Shown: piece after piece, positions 1-5,883 of the stretch | Position numbering within the stretch: the stretch's first letter is position 1 | Layout: each line of letters starts with the position of its first letter | Assembly (NCBI GenBank): GCA_018665625.1 | Contig: JABJCF010000149.1 | Coordinates: 1-6,208, forward strand | Source: Nitrospina sp. | GTDB taxonomy: Bacteria > Nitrospinota > Nitrospinia > Nitrospinales > VA-1 | Direction: 5' to 3' | Length of the DNA: 6,208 bases | Notes under the pieces: generated by a model | Seen by the model: the letters and a program-made list of their open reading frames with translations, nothing else | Database searches by the model: none | What the model was told of the DNA's origin: nothing | Translations under genes and position numbers: made by a program

Positions 1-4
1 AAAA

Positions 5-1270
5 ATGGGGTTATTTAGCCTTTTATTTGGCGGTGGATCATCTGTTAAGGAAATGTCGAAGCATCTTGCCAAAGTTGAACATGGAGCGCTTTTATCAAGT
101 CAGCAAAAAAAGAAGTGTGTCCAACTCATTCAAGATGCTCAAGGCGGTATAATTGATCGATCAAAAGTAAAAATAACACTGGCGGAGTTATCAATTGAAG
201 GCCTGCTCGGCCAGGGTTTGGATAACGAATTAATAGTAAACAACATACACTTAGTGCATGGATCTGTGATGAGAATACTTGCAGGTATTGATAAAGAGAT
301 TGACGAAGAGATTTCAAAACAAGAGCAACTTAGAGGTGAATTAATAGATTCAATGATAGAAATTGAAAGTTGTTTTACTTCCCATCCTCGGACAATGAGG
401 GAATATGCGAACAATACCCTAGACGGTATAATTGACCGCTCGAAGTTGAAAGAAAAAATAGCAGAACATATTGTTCAAGAGTTATTAAATCGTGGCGTGG
501 ATAATTTAATTGTGAAAAGGAATTATTGTTGCGTGCTTGATTTTGCTAAAGTAATTGCTGTTGAGATTGACAAAGTGATTGATAGAGTGGAAGAGGCAAA
601 CAATTTTATAGAATCTTCAGAATTGGTGGCTGTGAAGAGACTTTGGGACTGGGCTGATGAACACAACATTTCAAAGGATAATATTCCGAGAGATAAAGAT
701 GGATTATTAAATTTAGAAAAACTTTCATTTATGGACATAGAGCGTCCTCTAGAAGAGGGTTTTTCTTTGTTGCCTAAAGAAATATCTATTTTAAGAAAAT
801 TAAAATTTCTCGAACTTGGAAGTGCGATTCATTGTGAGTATGTATTAAATCACTTGTCAGAACTCCCGGAAGCAATTGGTGAACTCTCCGAGCTTACTCA
901 TATCCACCTCCAACAGAGTAATAATTTATCTGAATTGCCCGCATGTATTGGCAATTTATCAAAGCTAATAGTATTAAAACTAGGCGGCAATAATCTTTCA
1001 CGCCTGCCGAAGGAAATAGGCAACTTAGAGAAGTTAGAAGTTCTTACAATCTGGGGGAATCAATTAGTGGAAATAACTAAAGAAATAGGATTCCTGAAAA
1101 ATTTAAAAGGGCTTGATATAAGTCGTAATAATTTAACTGAGTTACCAAATGAAATCACCAACTTAACTGAATTGAAAATTTTCTTGTATGATGATGACAA
1201 AGTGCAGTTAAGTGAAGAACAGAAAGAATGGGTAACAATGTTAAAGAATAATGGTTGTGAGCTAATCTAA
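5..1270 (+). CDS. Leucine-rich-repeat protein with duplicated N-terminal domain
   Basis: This 421-residue protein has two parts. Residues about 47-104 and 140-196 are two copies of one unit: each opens with (G/D)GIIDRSK, continues as an amphipathic helix, has a G(L/V)DN turn and ends in an ID-rich helix. Residues about 253-394 hold five to six LRRs of about 23 residues of the LPxxIGxLxxLxxLxLxxN type, the short 'LPxEIG' class found in bacterial and Ras-group LRR proteins. LRRs usually bind proteins, but no partner can be named. I see no signal peptide; the start MGLFSLLFGGG is short and hydrophobic and could touch a membrane. A cytoplasmic location is inferred. There is no kinase, ROC GTPase, protease or nuclease domain. 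The start lies 4 bases inside the window, so its ribosome site is out of view and an earlier start cannot be excluded. It looks like island cargo and reads away from the integrase module. The LRR assignment is firm; the function is unknown. Confidence 0.85.
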   Translation: MGLFSLLFGGGSSVKEMSKHLAKVEHGALLSSQQKKKCVQLIQDAQGGIIDRSKVKITLAELSIEGLLGQGLDNELIVNNIHLVHGSVMRILAGIDKEIDEEISKQEQLRGELIDSMIEIESCFTSHPRTMREYANNTLDGIIDRSKLKEKIAEHIVQELLNRGVDNLIVKRNYCCVLDFAKVIAVEIDKVIDRVEEANNFIESSELVAVKRLWDWADEHNISKDNIPRDKDGLLNLEKLSFMDIERPLEEGFSLLPKEISILRKLKFLELGSAIHCEYVLNHLSELPEAIGELSELTHIHLQQSNNLSELPACIGNLSKLIVLKLGGNNLSRLPKEIGNLEKLEVLTIWGNQLVEITKEIGFLKNLKGLDISRNNLTELPNEITNLTELKIFLYDDDKVQLSEEQKEWVTMLKNNGCELI

Positions 1271-1500
1271 GAGGGGGAGGTCAATTGACTGGGCAACAAA
1301 TTACGACATTTTTAGACATTAAAGGGTGATATTAATCTTAATTCAGGTTAAGCGTAATTGACAGCATGATCATAAGTTTCCCCTGATAAGCTGGATGGCT
1401 AGCTTAAAACAATGTTTGAAAATATAGTCCTTAAAGTATTAGCTCAAAAGTCAGTCAAGATGAGTCTGGAATATGGCCTTTTTAGGAACAGTTAAATTTA

Positions 1501-1926
1501 ATGGATTCTGAAATGAATGAAGAAGTGAAATACTGTGATCAATGTGGCGTAAAGATAAGCCCAGATGCAAAGTTTTGCTCAAGTTGTGGGCATGACTTAA
1601 TAAATAGCTCTACCAAAACCACATTGGACAAAACTATAAAAGTAGAAGTAACCAATGCGACAGTAGAGAAAGTGTTTAAGACGGTAGGCAAGGGGTTTAA
1701 GAAGGTAGGCAAGGGGTTTGAGGCAGTAGAAAAGGGGGTTAAAGCCACAGGCGCAATATTAGATGAGGGGGTTAAAGCCACAGATGAGGGGATTAAAGCG
1801 ACAAATAGAAGACTACTGTTCTATTTGATATCACTTGGAAAAATAATAGAGGGGATTATTATTATTTCTATAATAGGAGCGATATTGTATGGCGTAGGTT
1901 ATGTTGGTTTTCAACTACTAGAATAA
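1501..1926 (+). CDS. Small zinc-ribbon membrane protein with heptad-like repeats
   Basis: This 141-residue protein has three parts. Residues 12-30 form a zinc ribbon: C12xxC15, a ten-residue spacer, then C26xxC29-G. This is the pattern of the short N-terminal ribbons common on bacterial membrane proteins. Residues about 55-102 are an Ala/Gly/Lys-rich amphipathic stretch built on a 7-residue period (FKTVGKG, FKKVGKG, FEAVEKG, then VKAT-type units), likely a helical rod. Residues about 105-139 are strongly hydrophobic (an IIEGIIIISIIGAILYGVGYVGF core) and should form one or two membrane passes. The expected topology is a cytoplasmic zinc ribbon on a stalk. ATG 1501 is preceded by AGGAA 12 bases upstream, a long spacing; ATG 1513 is an alternative that keeps all domains. 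The 230 bp upstream contain no convincing promoter. The gene follows the LRR gene on the same strand, but the gap is too wide to assume an operon. Function is unknown. Confidence 0.75.
   Translation: MDSEMNEEVKYCDQCGVKISPDAKFCSSCGHDLINSSTKTTLDKTIKVEVTNATVEKVFKTVGKGFKKVGKGFEAVEKGVKATGAILDEGVKATDEGIKATNRRLLFYLISLGKIIEGIIIISIIGAILYGVGYVGFQLLE
1663..1806 (+). repeat. 21-bp coding tandem repeats in the zinc-ribbon gene
   Basis: Units of 21 bp begin at 1684 and 1705 (GTAGGCAAGGGGTTT, identical for 15 bases) and a third diverged unit at 1726. A related core, GGGGTTAAAGCCACAG, occurs around 1735 and again around 1768, and a last AGGGGATTAAAGCGACA ends the array. Each unit encodes seven residues, so length changes would keep the frame. 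The near-identity of adjacent units suggests recent duplication. Confidence 0.8.
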
Positions 1927-2019
1927 AATCTAGAAAATGATAGAAACAGGGCACTTCAAGACTTGAGGTTTAGAATTACTTATTCTGCTTAATTAAGATA
2001 ATAAGGAATTAGTAAAAAT

Positions 2020-2117
2020 ACCCCCCCGTAAAAATCCCAAAAACCTAAAAAACCGGGAAACCCAATGATTATGCGGTTTTTTCGGTTTATCCGGTTTTCT
2101 GTGTTTTCCAGGGGGGT
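2020..2117. repeat. 98-bp imperfect dyad of GGTTT units, candidate origin
   Basis: Two 44-bp arms (2020-2063 and 2074-2117) flank a 10-base centre. By my alignment they match in inverted orientation at 28 of 44 positions, ending in exact ACCCCCC and GGGGGGT. Within each arm, short units of the type CGGTTTT recur every 8-9 bases. The right arm carries CGGTTTTTT, CGGTTTAT, CCGGTTTT and TGTGTTTT in a row, and the left arm carries similar units on the other strand. Repeated short units beside a RepA-like helicase gene resemble an origin with iterons or a single-strand initiation hairpin. The G-runs could also form four-stranded structures. Function is inferred from position and structure only. 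Confidence 0.5.
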
Positions 2118-2135
2118 GCTGTTTGGATTCGCTAT

Positions 2136-2161
2136 TAACTAATAAGACAGCTAACTAATAA
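2136..2161 (+). repeat. Pair of TAACTAATAA direct repeats
   Basis: TAACTAATAA occurs at 2136-2145 and again at 2152-2161, start to start 16 bp, in an AT-rich stretch next to the large dyad. It could belong to an AT-rich unwinding region if the dyad is an origin, but two short AT-rich copies are weak evidence. Confidence 0.3.
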
Positions 2162-2184
2162 AATTAGATCAATAGTATTAAGGT

Positions 2185-2230
2185 ATTCCGCCCCTGCGCC
2201 TACCGCTAACGCTTCGGCTAGGGACGGAAT
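2185..2230 (-). other. GC-rich hairpin downstream of the ATPase gene
   Basis: ATTCCGCCCCT (2185-2195) and AGGGACGGAAT (2220-2230) are inverted copies with one mismatch. On the minus-strand RNA the odd pair is U-G, so the stem pairs over all 11 positions, whereas plus-strand RNA would have a C-A mismatch. This favours a role in the minus-strand transcript, which leaves the ATPase gene ten bases earlier. The 24-base loop is itself partly self-complementary (CCTA and CCG pairing with CGG and TAGG). No U-run follows, so it is not a standard intrinsic terminator. It may protect the 3' end or be part of the origin region. Confidence 0.5.
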
Positions 2231-2239
2231 ATCGGTGGT

Positions 2240-3460
2240 TTAGATAATTGAATAGACCTTTGAGTTGTTGAGGCCTCTGGTCATCGTCCAAAGTTTTCCT
2301 TCAAGATCGTCTAGGACACTATAGATAGTTTTCATATAGTCTCCTGTGTTCTTATGCACCTCTTTGGCAAGGGCTGTTCTATGGTCTATGCCGTTAAAAA
2401 TAGTCTCGTGGATAGTCTTAACGATGGTTTCCTGGTCTATGGCCAACTGGTCTTGTTTTCGATCTTTGGATAATCTAGTTGCCTCCTCATCTGTTAGCAT
2501 ACGAACTGATTTGAATAGATCAGTATAATTTAGATCTTTACCTATTTGAAAAGTCACCTCGACTTCAACATGAGTTCGCTTTTTGATGTTTACCATTTTA
2601 ATGATGTCATCAAATTTCTGCAAATAGCAAACACAGTGTGCGTTGTTTCGTATTAGCCCAACGCCTTCAAGTATTGGGGCACCGGTCTTCTTATCAACGT
2701 ACTTGTTCGCATGAGCCAAGGTAATAACCGTTCCACCTAGCTCACAGAACCTTTTACATATTGCAGACAAATGCATTATATCCTGACGGCTATTGGTATC
2801 ACAGATCTGAATAAGAGTGTCAATGATAACAATTTTACCTTTAGCTTGCCTCTCATTGATGAGATTAATCATAATGTCAAAGGGATCCTTGTCAAATACG
2901 ATTACATTGAGCGGCTCCAGTATTTTAAGTTTTTCTAAATAACCGTTCCTAGCGTCATCTAGGTTGAAGTAAAACACATCGTCACCGTTAATGATGCCAT
3001 TGCTGATTTGCTGAGCTATTGTTGTTAGAATGATCAGTGTTTTCCCGTCACCTGGTTTAGCGAATACGACAGTCCATTCACCTTTAGCTATTGTCTCAGA
3101 GCTTGTTACATAGGCTGCATTTACAACGTTTTTTTCGATTGCAGCAATGTTCTTCGTATCGCTGATCGCTGAATAATCAAGTTTTGGATTTAAGTGGTAG
3201 TTATAGTTCTCTGATTCCAAAAATACATCTTTGCCTATTACGTGGATGATGCTTTCTGGCGGTTTGCTTGTGTCGAGTGTGTTGCCATCGAGCCGTACAT
3301 AGACCCTACAGCCTTGGGCTTGAGCAGCATATTCCAGGATGTTGTTTAGTGTTATCTCCTTGAGTTCTTTGTTTAAAATGGTTATGCTATTTGAATAAAT
3401 GGTTTGCTTGCCGTTATTGAGAGCCTTGTCATTTACTTTGTAAGTGGCAGGGTTTTTCAT
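2240..3460 (-). CDS. RepA/DnaB-like P-loop ATPase, probable replication helicase
   Basis: This 406-residue protein has a RecA-fold ATPase core of the AAA_25/RepA type, seen in plasmid and island replication helicases. Walker A is at 134-141 (AKPGDGKT, with Ala where Gly is usual), and Walker B is IVIID ending at D214. After it, GTVITLAHANK (243-253) matches the conserved strand ending in His of RepA and DnaB proteins. Residues 1-115 are a separate N-terminal region that I do not recognise. Residues about 345-406 are helical, then strand-like, and could be a winged helix for DNA binding. The likely role is ATP-driven unwinding at the element's origin, probably as a hexamer. No primase domain is visible. 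The ATG at 3460 has GGGGAGGG seven bases upstream and overlaps the alpA stop as TAATG, so the two genes are probably translationally coupled. The family call is good; the replication role is inferred from family and context. Confidence 0.8.
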   Translation of the reverse strand: MKNPATYKVNDKALNNGKQTIYSNSITILNKELKEITLNNILEYAAQAQGCRVYVRLDGNTLDTSKPPESIIHVIGKDVFLESENYNYHLNPKLDYSAISDTKNIAAIEKNVVNAAYVTSSETIAKGEWTVVFAKPGDGKTLIILTTIAQQISNGIINGDDVFYFNLDDARNGYLEKLKILEPLNVIVFDKDPFDIMINLINERQAKGKIVIIDTLIQICDTNSRQDIMHLSAICKRFCELGGTVITLAHANKYVDKKTGAPILEGVGLIRNNAHCVCYLQKFDDIIKMVNIKKRTHVEVEVTFQIGKDLNYTDLFKSVRMLTDEEATRLSKDRKQDQLAIDQETIVKTIHETIFNGIDHRTALAKEVHKNTGDYMKTIYSVLDDLEGKLWTMTRGLNNSKVYSII

Positions 3461-3657
3461 TATACGACCCTCCCCATTCTTTCATCTAACCAGGTATCGA
3501 TCTCAGACTTCTGCCATGCACGAATACCTAGCGAGATAATGTGTCCCGGTGGGAACTCGCCTTCCGCAATTTTCTGATAGATGTATGCACGAGAGAGTGA
3601 GGTGTAGCTGATCAGCTGTTTCATTCGAAGCATCCGGGGTTGATTTTCTGTTTTCAT
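3460..3657 (-). CDS. alpA: AlpA-family helix-turn-helix regulator
   Basis: This 65-residue protein consists almost wholly of one MerR/AlpA-like winged helix-turn-helix. RMLRMKQLISYTSLSRAYIYQKIAEGEFPPG matches the family pattern (L..K.L...T.LSR..IY..I..G.FP.G), followed by the wing LGIRAWQKSEIDTWLDER. E. coli AlpA of CP4-57 is about the same length; it activates the integrase gene of that ssrA-borne element and so triggers excision. By analogy this protein may control int here, or act as an excisionase-like factor; that is inference. The ATG at 3657 follows AGGAG by eight bases. The ribosome site and start codon lie in a 10-bp inverted repeat that may control expression. The stop overlaps the ATPase start. 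The family assignment is strong. Confidence 0.9.
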   Translation of the reverse strand: MKTENQPRMLRMKQLISYTSLSRAYIYQKIAEGEFPPGHIISLGIRAWQKSEIDTWLDERMGRVV

Positions 3658-3695
3658 CGTACGTTCTCCTATGTTGTTTAGGTTTGTACGATGAA
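3653..3695 (-). promoter_or_regulatory. 10-bp inverted repeat enclosing the alpA ribosome site and start
   Basis: TTCATCGTAC (3653-3662) and GTACGATGAA (3686-3695) are perfect inverted copies 23 bases apart. In the minus-strand mRNA the 3' arm contains the alpA AUG and its preceding bases, and AGGAG sits in the loop. Folded, the start codon would be paired. On DNA the same dyad could be an operator for AlpA or another dimer. The sequence does not choose between the two. Confidence 0.55.
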
Positions 3696-3735
3696 TTGTG
3701 ATGCAAGGCGGGATAACTGTATAATTGGAGAAAGT

Positions 3736-4488
3736 TTATGATTTTTGGGCCAACTTTATCCCATTAATAACTGTGTTATCGTTTATATGTTTATCATTCG
3801 AAATGCTTACCAATGGGCGAGCTGCTTGTACGAGATCGAAAAAAACACCTTTGTTGTCCGCATTGTGCTCGCTATAGGTTGTGGTAGGAAATTTTCCAGT
3901 GCATGTTTCGTACATCTCAGTCAACTGTTCTATAAGCAAAAACAGTTCAGCATACTGCCCTCTGTTTTTGCCCTTCAAATTCTCACGAACTTTTATCGTT
4001 GCTGCTTCAAGGCTCTTTGATTGTTGTATGAAATCATTATCAAGTCCTTCACCTGTAAGAAATTGAGGCAGGACAAACCCTGCATGAGCTAACCTTCTTG
4101 AATGGTTTTCATGCATATTACCCAGGACGACATTAAGGTTACTCACTGCCTTTTGCAGTTGATCAAAGTATTTCCTTTGATCTTTTAGTTCGCCGGATTC
4201 ATCCGGCATAACACAGGGTCTAATAATCTCGTAATAGAATAGAGCATGGTCTAGCTGCCTGAGGAACTCCTCTTTACTCTTGAAGAGCACCTTACCCTTT
4301 CCATTCACCCTGACCTTCTCGAAGATCTCCTCTGCGTAGGTAACATTTTCTTCAACACCTAAGCACTTAGAATCGAATGAGCCATTCGATTGATCTGCTT
4401 TAAATAAGCCAGATGGAATATTTAAGTCTGACATTTTCCCATATAGTGGTGCGTTGGGATTTGTAGGGTGCTTTTTCGAAGGTGCCAT
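3736..4488 (-). CDS. Hypothetical island protein, 250 residues
   Basis: I do not recognise this protein with confidence. It is soluble, with no signal peptide, membrane segment or Cys/His metal cluster. The N-terminus is polar and probably disordered (APSKKHPTNPNAP). Residues about 50-125 look helical (FKSKEEFLRQLDHALFYYEIIRPC, then a long helix), as does the segment around 165-200. Near the C-terminus, LTEMYETCTGKFPTTTYSEHNADNKGVFFDLVQAARPLV resembles a pattern I associate with small hypothetical proteins near integrases in islands and prophages ('...Y...TG+....G.F..F...A.+.L'). That resemblance is from memory. The ATG at 4488 has GGAGG seven bases upstream; the TTG just before it is a worse choice. 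It lies 121 bp downstream of int and 78 bp upstream of alpA on the same strand, so it may share regulation with the element's core genes. Confidence 0.7.
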   Translation of the reverse strand: MAPSKKHPTNPNAPLYGKMSDLNIPSGLFKADQSNGSFDSKCLGVEENVTYAEEIFEKVRVNGKGKVLFKSKEEFLRQLDHALFYYEIIRPCVMPDESGELKDQRKYFDQLQKAVSNLNVVLGNMHENHSRRLAHAGFVLPQFLTGEGLDNDFIQQSKSLEAATIKVRENLKGKNRGQYAELFLLIEQLTEMYETCTGKFPTTTYSEHNADNKGVFFDLVQAARPLVSISNDKHINDNTVINGIKLAQKS

Positions 4489-4553
4489 CAAGATGCCTCC
4501 CTAGCTATAAAAATAACGTTACTACGTTTATCTGAAACAAATTGCCCAAGGAC

Positions 4554-4578
4554 TCGATAAGAGATCTGCACTTATCAA
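4554..4578 (-). other. Hairpin in the int to hypothetical-gene spacer
   Basis: TCGATAAG (4554-4561) and CTTATCAA (4571-4578) form an 8-bp stem in minus-strand RNA with one U-G pair and a 9-base loop. A second pairing of 4561-4568 (GAGATCTG) with 4580-4587 (CAGGTCTC), one mismatch, would exclude part of the first. No U-run follows. It may be an RNA switch or an operator, or chance. Confidence 0.25.
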
Positions 4579-4603
4579 ACAGGTCTCCTCGGTTATAAGC
4601 CTT

Positions 4604-4627
4604 CTCCGTCTAAGCCCCTCGACGGAG
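4604..4627 (-). other. Perfect 7-bp hairpin over the int stop codon
   Basis: CTCCGTC (4604-4610) and GACGGAG (4621-4627) are perfect inverted copies around a 10-base loop, and the int TAG (4610-4612) lies at the edge of the stem. The stem is GC-rich but is not followed by a U-run on the minus strand, so it is at best a weak or factor-dependent terminator, or a 3'-end stabiliser for int mRNA. Confidence 0.35.
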
Positions 4628-5815
4628 TGGTATCACGTCAACGCCAGCTCTGAGTTTATCGAGATAGTCCGCCCATTGTTGCATCATCTTTTTACGTTCG
4701 GGTAGATGGGCTGTCCGGTTATACGCACGTCCATTAGGATCACGAACGGCATGGGCCAATTGATGCTCGATAAAATCGGGCCGGACTCCTAAAACTTCAT
4801 CTAGAATCGTTCTTGCCATTGCGCGAAATCCATGGCCGCTCATTTCCTCTTTGCCAATTCCCATTCTTCGCATTGCTGCTAGGATAGCGTTGTCGCTCAT
4901 TGGTCGTTCTCTACTACGCGCTCCCGGAAATACATAGCGTCCGTTTCCAGTCAGGGGTTGTAACTCGTTCAAAATTTCCACCGCTTGTCGGGACAGAGGC
5001 ACAATGTGTTGGGTATCGGTTTTAGTAACTATGTAACGCCATTCTGCTTTGTTCAAATTAATATCTGCCCATTCGGCTTTGCGCAATTCTCCCGGTCTCA
5101 CAAAGACTAAAGGGGCAAGACGCAGAGCACAACTTACAGTGAGCGAACCTTCATACCCATCCATCGCCCTTAACATTTCGGCGACCTGTTTTGGATCGGT
5201 AATAGCTGCAAAATGTTTTTCTTTAACCGCAGGTAACGCTCCGCGAAGGTCGCCAGAAGGATCACGTTCGGCGCGTCCGGTAGCTACTGCATAACGCAAG
5301 ACCTGTCCGCAATTTCCTAAAGCACGGTGCGCGGTTTCCAGTGCCCCTCGTTTTTCAATTCGCTGTATTGCAGAGAGCAGTTCAGGCGCAGTTACCTTTG
5401 CAATCGGTTTATTACCAACCCATGGAAATATGTCACGTTCAAAGCGGCGGATAATTCGGTCGCCGTGGTCGGCGGTCCAGTTTGTAGAGTATTTAGCAAA
5501 CCATTCCCTTGCAATCACTTCAAAACAGTTTTCTTCACTGTTTGCTAACTTTTGAGCTTTCCGATTTTCACTCGGGTCAATACCATCTGCTAATAACTTT
5601 CGGGCATTGTCCCGGCGTTCTCTTGCCATCTTCAGAGTCACGTCAGGGTAGACACCTAGGGACAGGCGTTTTTCCTTTCCATCAAATCGGTATTTCAAGC
5701 GCCACCATTTCCCGCCACTTGGAGAGACCTCCAGGTACAGCCCGCGCTCATCATATAACTTGCAGGTTTTCTTGCCGGGCTTGGCATTTCGTATGGCGGT
5801 GTTGGTTAGCGGCAT
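4610..5815 (-). CDS. int: P4/CP4-57-type tyrosine recombinase (integrase)
   Basis: This 401-residue site-specific recombinase is full length for its family. Residues 3-80 are the N-terminal arm-binding DUF4102 domain (MPLTNTAIRNAKPGKKTCKL). Residues about 98-190 are the SAM-like core-binding domain, and about 200-390 the catalytic domain. The active site appears complete: R240 in VRPGEL, K265 in the beta-hairpin, H328xxR331 in SGHGFRAMAR, H355 in LAH, and the nucleophile Y365 in AYNR. It should insert and, with a directionality factor, excise the element at the ssrA 3' end, 163 bp away. I chose ATG 5815 because it gives the standard MPLT N-terminus and has GGAG eight bases upstream. A longer frame from TTG 5854 would begin inside the predicted -10 box. 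Upstream sequence shows a strong promoter overlapped by repeated GGGGGCA motifs and a leader hairpin. Confidence is very high. Confidence 0.97.
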   Translation of the reverse strand: MPLTNTAIRNAKPGKKTCKLYDERGLYLEVSPSGGKWWRLKYRFDGKEKRLSLGVYPDVTLKMARERRDNARKLLADGIDPSENRKAQKLANSEENCFEVIAREWFAKYSTNWTADHGDRIIRRFERDIFPWVGNKPIAKVTAPELLSAIQRIEKRGALETAHRALGNCGQVLRYAVATGRAERDPSGDLRGALPAVKEKHFAAITDPKQVAEMLRAMDGYEGSLTVSCALRLAPLVFVRPGELRKAEWADINLNKAEWRYIVTKTDTQHIVPLSRQAVEILNELQPLTGNGRYVFPGARSRERPMSDNAILAAMRRMGIGKEEMSGHGFRAMARTILDEVLGVRPDFIEHQLAHAVRDPNGRAYNRTAHLPERKKMMQQWADYLDKLRAGVDVIPLRRGA

Positions 5816-5852
5816 GGGGGCAACTCCATTTAGAGATAGATCAGTTGCCCCC
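5816..5852 (-). promoter_or_regulatory. 10-bp leader hairpin ending at the int start codon
   Basis: GGGGGCAACT (5816-5825) and AGTTGCCCCC (5843-5852) are perfect inverted copies 17 bases apart. In minus-strand RNA the 3' arm ends at the base just before the int AUG, and the GGAG ribosome site sits partly in the loop and partly in the stem. Folding should block initiation. The predicted transcription start from the adjacent promoter lies near 5846-5848, inside the 5' arm, so RNA from that promoter may lack a full stem, while longer read-through RNA would have it. Confidence 0.6.
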
Positions 5853-5874
5853 AATTATGCCCCCAGTTGCCCCC
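5816..5874 (-). repeat. Four GGGGGCA motifs around the int promoter
   Basis: On the minus strand GGGGGCAA occurs at 5874-5867, GGGGGCAT at 5864-5857 and GGGGGCAA at 5852-5845. An inverted copy lies at 5816-5823, just before the start codon. The three direct copies start 10 and 12 bases apart, close to one helical turn. They fall in the promoter spacer, across the -10 box and at the predicted start site. They could be arm-type integrase sites or an operator, in either case giving autoregulation of int. Confidence 0.55.
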
Positions 5875-5883
5875 GGATGTCAA
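5854..5883 (-). promoter_or_regulatory. Sigma-70 promoter of int
   Basis: On the minus strand the -35 box is TTGACA (5883-5878, consensus), the spacer 18 bases, and the -10 box CATAAT (5859-5854, one change from consensus). Transcription should start near 5846-5848, about 30 bases before the int ATG. Two GGGGGCA motifs lie in or next to the spacer, so a bound protein would compete with RNA polymerase. Confidence 0.8.

Larger units (their letters stand above)
1927..2239. other. 313-bp non-coding region between convergent genes
   Basis: This stretch lies between the 3' ends of the zinc-ribbon gene (plus strand) and the ATPase gene (minus strand). I see no plausible protein gene here. It holds a large imperfect dyad at 2020-2117, a pair of 10-bp direct repeats (TAACTAATAA at 2136-2145 and 2152-2161) and a GC-rich hairpin at 2185-2230. 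The rest is AT-rich. A convergent intergenic region needs only terminators, so this much structure suggests another role, such as a replication origin. Confidence 0.7.

Noticed and set aside
1271..1332. Small gene after GGGGGAGG starting at TTG 1284, just after the LRR gene
   Set aside because: It ends after about 15 codons and shows no recognisable peptide; the G-rich run is probably chance.
1358..1389. TTGACA ... TGATAA as a promoter for the zinc-ribbon gene
   Set aside because: The spacer is 20 bases, too long for a normal sigma-70 promoter, and at the 17-base position there is no -10 match.
1387..1406. TAAGCT/AGCTTA hairpin as terminator of the LRR gene
   Set aside because: A 6-bp AT-containing stem more than 115 bases after the stop codon and without a following T-run is too weak.
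2185..2230. Integron attC recombination site
   Set aside because: The inverted repeat has hairpin form, but neither strand carries the GTTRRRY / RYYYAAC core pair, and there is no cassette layout.
3745..4066. Plus-strand open frames opposite the 250-residue gene
   Set aside because: They have no convincing ribosome site, unnatural composition, and lie opposite a frame with a good GGAGG start.
5816..5854. Longer integrase starting at TTG 5854 (13 extra residues)
   Set aside because: The start would overlap the -10 box and lie upstream of the predicted transcript; ATG 5815 gives the family-standard MPLT N-terminus and has a GGAG ribosome site.
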